A program made the translations under genes and the position numbers. A stretch of 64,000 nt of DNA from positions 3,913,501 through 3,977,500 of the forward strand of contig OY783199.1 of the NCBI GenBank assembly GCA_963678675.1, written 5' to 3'. Source of the DNA: Xiphydria camelus (taxonomy: Eukaryota > Arthropoda > Insecta > Hymenoptera > Xiphydriidae). This document shows, in pieces, positions 60,769 through 64,000 of the stretch. Under the pieces are notes generated by a model. It searched no databases, had not been told where the DNA came from, and saw nothing but the letters and a program-made list of their open reading frames with translations. How positions within the stretch are numbered: position 1 is the stretch's first letter; the number at the start of each line of letters is the position of its first letter.

Positions 60769-62980
60769 TTAGTCGGTCTCAGCCACAGTGATATCTTCAA
60801 AATCAATTCTCGTTGTCGGGGCACTCGGTTTTGAAGTATCGGTCGTCGCAAATGATTTTTCCGTTCCTTCTTCGGTATCAATTTTCACGTCTTGGCTCGT
60901 ATCTTGCACTCTCGCGTAGGCTGCACCATTCCTCCTCCCTTTATTGAAACGTCTCGTACAGGGCTTGCGGAAACGGTCAGAATAATTAGTTACACGAGAA
61001 CGTATCTCCATAATTAACTGCATCCTCTAAATATTCTTTTCCCTACACCAATTCAAGTGGTCCTACATCGGATACTCCTTGATCTCGATCGTTTTCGATT
61101 CTCAGTCTCTTACCCTTTTCCGCTTATTCTGTTTCGCGTTCCCATTCGCGTCGAAATAATGGAGCCTCATTTGGTTCCTCGGAGGGATTTGTATGAGTGC
61201 GTCGTCCTCGGCGAAGTTTTGCGGTAACGCTACCTTCGGAAACGTTTCATATTCGACATTCGCAGCAGCTTGACCATAACCATTGGGAAATCGTGTTCCT
61301 TGATGGTATCTCTGATTTTGGAAAGATAGTCGAAAGGGAAGGTTGGTCAGGGGATTTCGCGGATGATCGGTTTGTAAGAATGTTCCGTAGGGTGGAGTGA
61401 AATTTGGAGCAAGGTATGGTTGTTGCAATTGCAGCGGCTGCTGCGAGAATAATATTTGTCTTTGAAGAAAGGGATTAGTTACCCGTTGAATGGGTCTCGT
61501 CGGATTGTTGATTGCTCCTTAAAAGAATAAAAATGTGTTTCGAAAGAACTAAGGCAAATGGAATAATTATTAGCAATTTAAACGGATGAAATTATACAGT
61601 TAGAGGGTCAATAATTTATTCATTAATCTATGCTATTATAGCAGCTCGATAAAGTTGGAATAATGTGAACTGCATTATAGTTTAGAATAAATAGTTATCG
61701 CGGAATGTTCGTGACTAATAGCTTTTACCTTTTGTTGCAAATTGTTGACAGCGCAAGACGCTCACGGCTTCGATTTGATCGAGAAGAGCCTTCATCGCTC
61801 TAATTGGCCCTGCCAAAAGGTGACAGGGTAGGGTAGATACGCATTGTTTTACGTTGCGAGATTCGAAAGTATCGCCGTTGAACCGTCGGCCTTGCACGTA
61901 ATCGTCATTGATATCGCCGTCGCTCTCATAGTTTTCTGAATCTAGAAATCCCAAGATATATTAGTATTTGATCTTCAGAGGGCTAAAAAGAATCTTCTGC
62001 TTGTTAATATATCGCTTTGTTTGAATGCCCGAATGATATATTTAATTAGAATGCATCTGACCAAGGGAAATGATAAAAAACAAATTGAAATGGACCTCAT
62101 TTCTTCTTCTTCTTCCACCCAAACTTTTTATTACCGCATCGCTTCGCGTTACATTCCAGTCTATGTCCAGCTTTAATAAAAGAGTTTCGACCCCCGATAA
62201 CAAAAAATGGTCCGCGGTACTGCTCGATCGTTTGTCGAATTACTCGATCGAATTGAAGTCGTAAAATTAATAAACTATGGGGCTTATGAGGCTTTGTTTC
62301 CATCAAGGCGGAGGGAGGGAAAACTTAGATAACATTTATTAATCGCTATGATTACTTGTGGTGTATGCAATCTTAATTCTGTATTAAAATTCTTTATCTT
62401 CTTGTAGGATTACTTACCATTTTAAAGTTTAAAAGATATTAGCGATTTTATGCAGGAGAAAACCGGTAAAAATCACCGATATCTCGATGTTCTCTCGAGA
62501 TTTCCTTAATAAGTCTATGATTTATTGAAACGGAAAAATATATCCGATATAGTAGTCGAGAGTTCGATTTCAGAGATTTCGGTTTTTGCGGAGAAATTAC
62601 ATTTTGCCAAAAATTCAAGTCTCTCAAAGCGATCACTCGACCACCCTATCTTTTGTATTCTTCACATTGATTACGAAAAGCGTAGTTATTAGGTCGATAG
62701 GCGTAGCGTAGGTCGATATCTCAAAGAAAATAGTTGCGATATTAACAATTTTATGCATGAGATATTTTTTTTCTTCATAAAAGTATCGATATCTCGTTTC
62801 GTAATAAATTAATGGCGGGGTACGATTAGAAGAACCGATCCATCCAATCACATCTCTCGTTTTTTCGTGTACCGTATGTTTGCACTTACCCTCGGTCAGA
62901 GCGAAGCTTGTACATAGCGCGAGAAAGATAAGAATTAGTCGCAGACATCGTAGTGTAGACTTAGATTGCATTTCTGTCAT
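60769..62980 (-). CDS. Secreted orphan protein
   Basis: I do not recognise this family. Four minus-strand exons join in phase: 62980-62890, 61941-61729, 61517-61114 and 61026-60769, giving about 321 residues. A clear signal peptide is present (LRLILIFLALCTSFALTE). It is followed by an acidic stretch (DSENYESDGDINDDYVQGRR), a segment with three cysteines (VKQCVSTLPCHLLAGPIRAM to VLRCQQ), a Gln/Pro/Asn-rich middle (QQPLQLQQPYLAPNFTPPYG), a basic run (KQNKRKR) that could be a processing site, and an acidic Thr-rich tail ending DFEDITVAETD. There is no membrane helix beyond the signal. A neuropeptide or matrix precursor is possible but unproven. Confidence 0.7.
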
Positions 62981-64000
62981 AGGAAATAAGCCTGTATATA
63001 GTACTTTCTGCGCACCGAGGTCGTATTTCGAAGTTCTCGTACTCCGGTATGACTAAAGTTTGATAAGTCGCTAATACTTATAAGCTGCCCACCGCACGAA
63101 ATCGCCAATTAATTACCGTTCCTTCGAGTCATTTTATTACTCTACTAACATAAATATATCGCAGTTCGCTGCAACGATCTGTATAAATGAATTAACTGTT
63201 ATGCTATAATCGTCTTTATAAGGCATGAGTGAATTTCGAATTTTTTAATTAGATTGATGCCCCTGGTGAGAGATTTCACGCTGTACCGTCCGACACTACG
63301 AGTAGCAGTTTTTCAGGAGTCTCTAAGCGCAAATCTTTTTACTCGCTAGACTCAAAACCAAATATTTTCACAGCTGCGTCAAAACGAATTATATGATATA
63401 CTTCTCATGTTGCATTCTATCTCTACAAATTTTAAATCGTTGTAATGCATTGTTTATATTATTTATTTCCTCGTGTTCTCTTTTCAAACTTCCGGTATAT
63501 CATTAGTTTTTAGTTGCGGGAATTACCGTGGCAGCATTAGTCTTTTACATACGACCTGATGTTTTCCAATGTTTTCTAAAGTTTGTCTACGTGAATGTAA
63601 CGTGTGGGGGTTGATTGTTTTCATAGTGTAACCGGGAATTCCTAATATCATAATTATATCAATACCTATTCCTAACAGCCCCCTGCAAGTCTGTGTTTCG
63701 CATGGCCATAATGTTGACGCCAACCGTGTGGTGGCGCAAGTGTTGCTGGCCCTGCGGCGAAAAGATGCGCTTAAACGACTCGCCGGGTATAATATATTAT
63801 ATTTATTATGTCTTTATATATTATACCCGGCGAGTCGTTTAAGCGCCTCGAAAATCACCACAAAGACCATAGGCTCAGTTTCACCGAAATCCGGAGCAGC
63901 AATACAATTTTTCCGTCATGAGTGAAGTACTCTGTATTTTCATATAACTTATGTAATTCCAGTAAGAGCTAGATTATACGTTTTAATCCTCAAGTGACAT
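62981..64000. other. Noncoding right edge
   Basis: No CDS could be supported. The only strong structure is the hairpin at 63765-63848. Confidence 0.5.
63765..63848. repeat. Perfect short hairpin
   Basis: GCGCTTAAACGACTCGCCGG followed by GTATAATATA is repeated exactly inverted as TATATTATACCCGGCGAGTC and GTTTAAGCGC, around an AT-rich loop. Palindromic MITE or cruciform-forming sequence. Confidence 0.85.

Noticed and set aside
1..64000. CRISPR arrays, operons, bacterial genes or phage
   Set aside because: Genes are intron-containing and insect-like; no regularly spaced identical repeats or operon layout were seen.

Overview
This window looks like nuclear DNA from a hymenopteran insect, most probably an ant. 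The coding exons carry GT/AG introns and insect-type gene families. An inotocin (insect oxytocin/vasopressin-like) receptor is present; by general knowledge that pathway is kept in ants and several other insects but lost in honeybees. CpG-rich blocks alternate with AT-rich DNA full of small foldback transposons. The species cannot be named from the sequence alone.

Eleven protein-coding genes can be reconstructed by joining exons whose splice phases agree. From left to right: the inotocin receptor (+, 8169-11727); a bHLH transcription factor resembling Drosophila sage (+, 13943-17722), with an unrecognised two-exon gene nested in its last intron on the opposite strand (-, 15767-16818); RGP1, a subunit of the Rab6 GEF (-, 18488-20040); hemomucin/APMAP (+, 27084-29211); a C3orf33-like protein (-, 30779-31813) with an apparent 1-nt frameshift; an unrecognised protein with repeated Tyr-x-Pro motifs (+, 32550-34129); the spliceosomal helicase aquarius (-, 34404-51909); two methuselah-family GPCRs (+, 41474-44723 and 48454-50204) that both lie inside an 11-kb aquarius intron on the opposite strand; a LysM protein of the LYSMD1/2 type (+, 53177-56393); and a secreted orphan protein (-, 60769-62980).

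The first 8 kb is GC- and CpG-rich to about 5.3 kb, with no supported CDS. The stretch 20.0-27.1 kb is AT-rich with no supported CDS; it holds small inverted-repeat elements, a diverged triplicate repeat and one isolated exon-like segment. Other gaps (44.7-48.4, 56.4-60.8 and 63-64 kb) are likewise noncoding with several foldbacks. At least four copies of one MITE-like family sit in or near the inotocin receptor locus, and two further repeat families have two copies each.

The genes do not form one pathway. They group by position: divergent pairs (C3orf33-like with the Tyr-x-Pro gene; aquarius with LYSMD), convergent pairs (bHLH with RGP1; Tyr-x-Pro gene with aquarius) and nested pairs. All exon joins were read by eye from splice consensus, reading phase and remembered family sequences; no alignment or RNA data were available.
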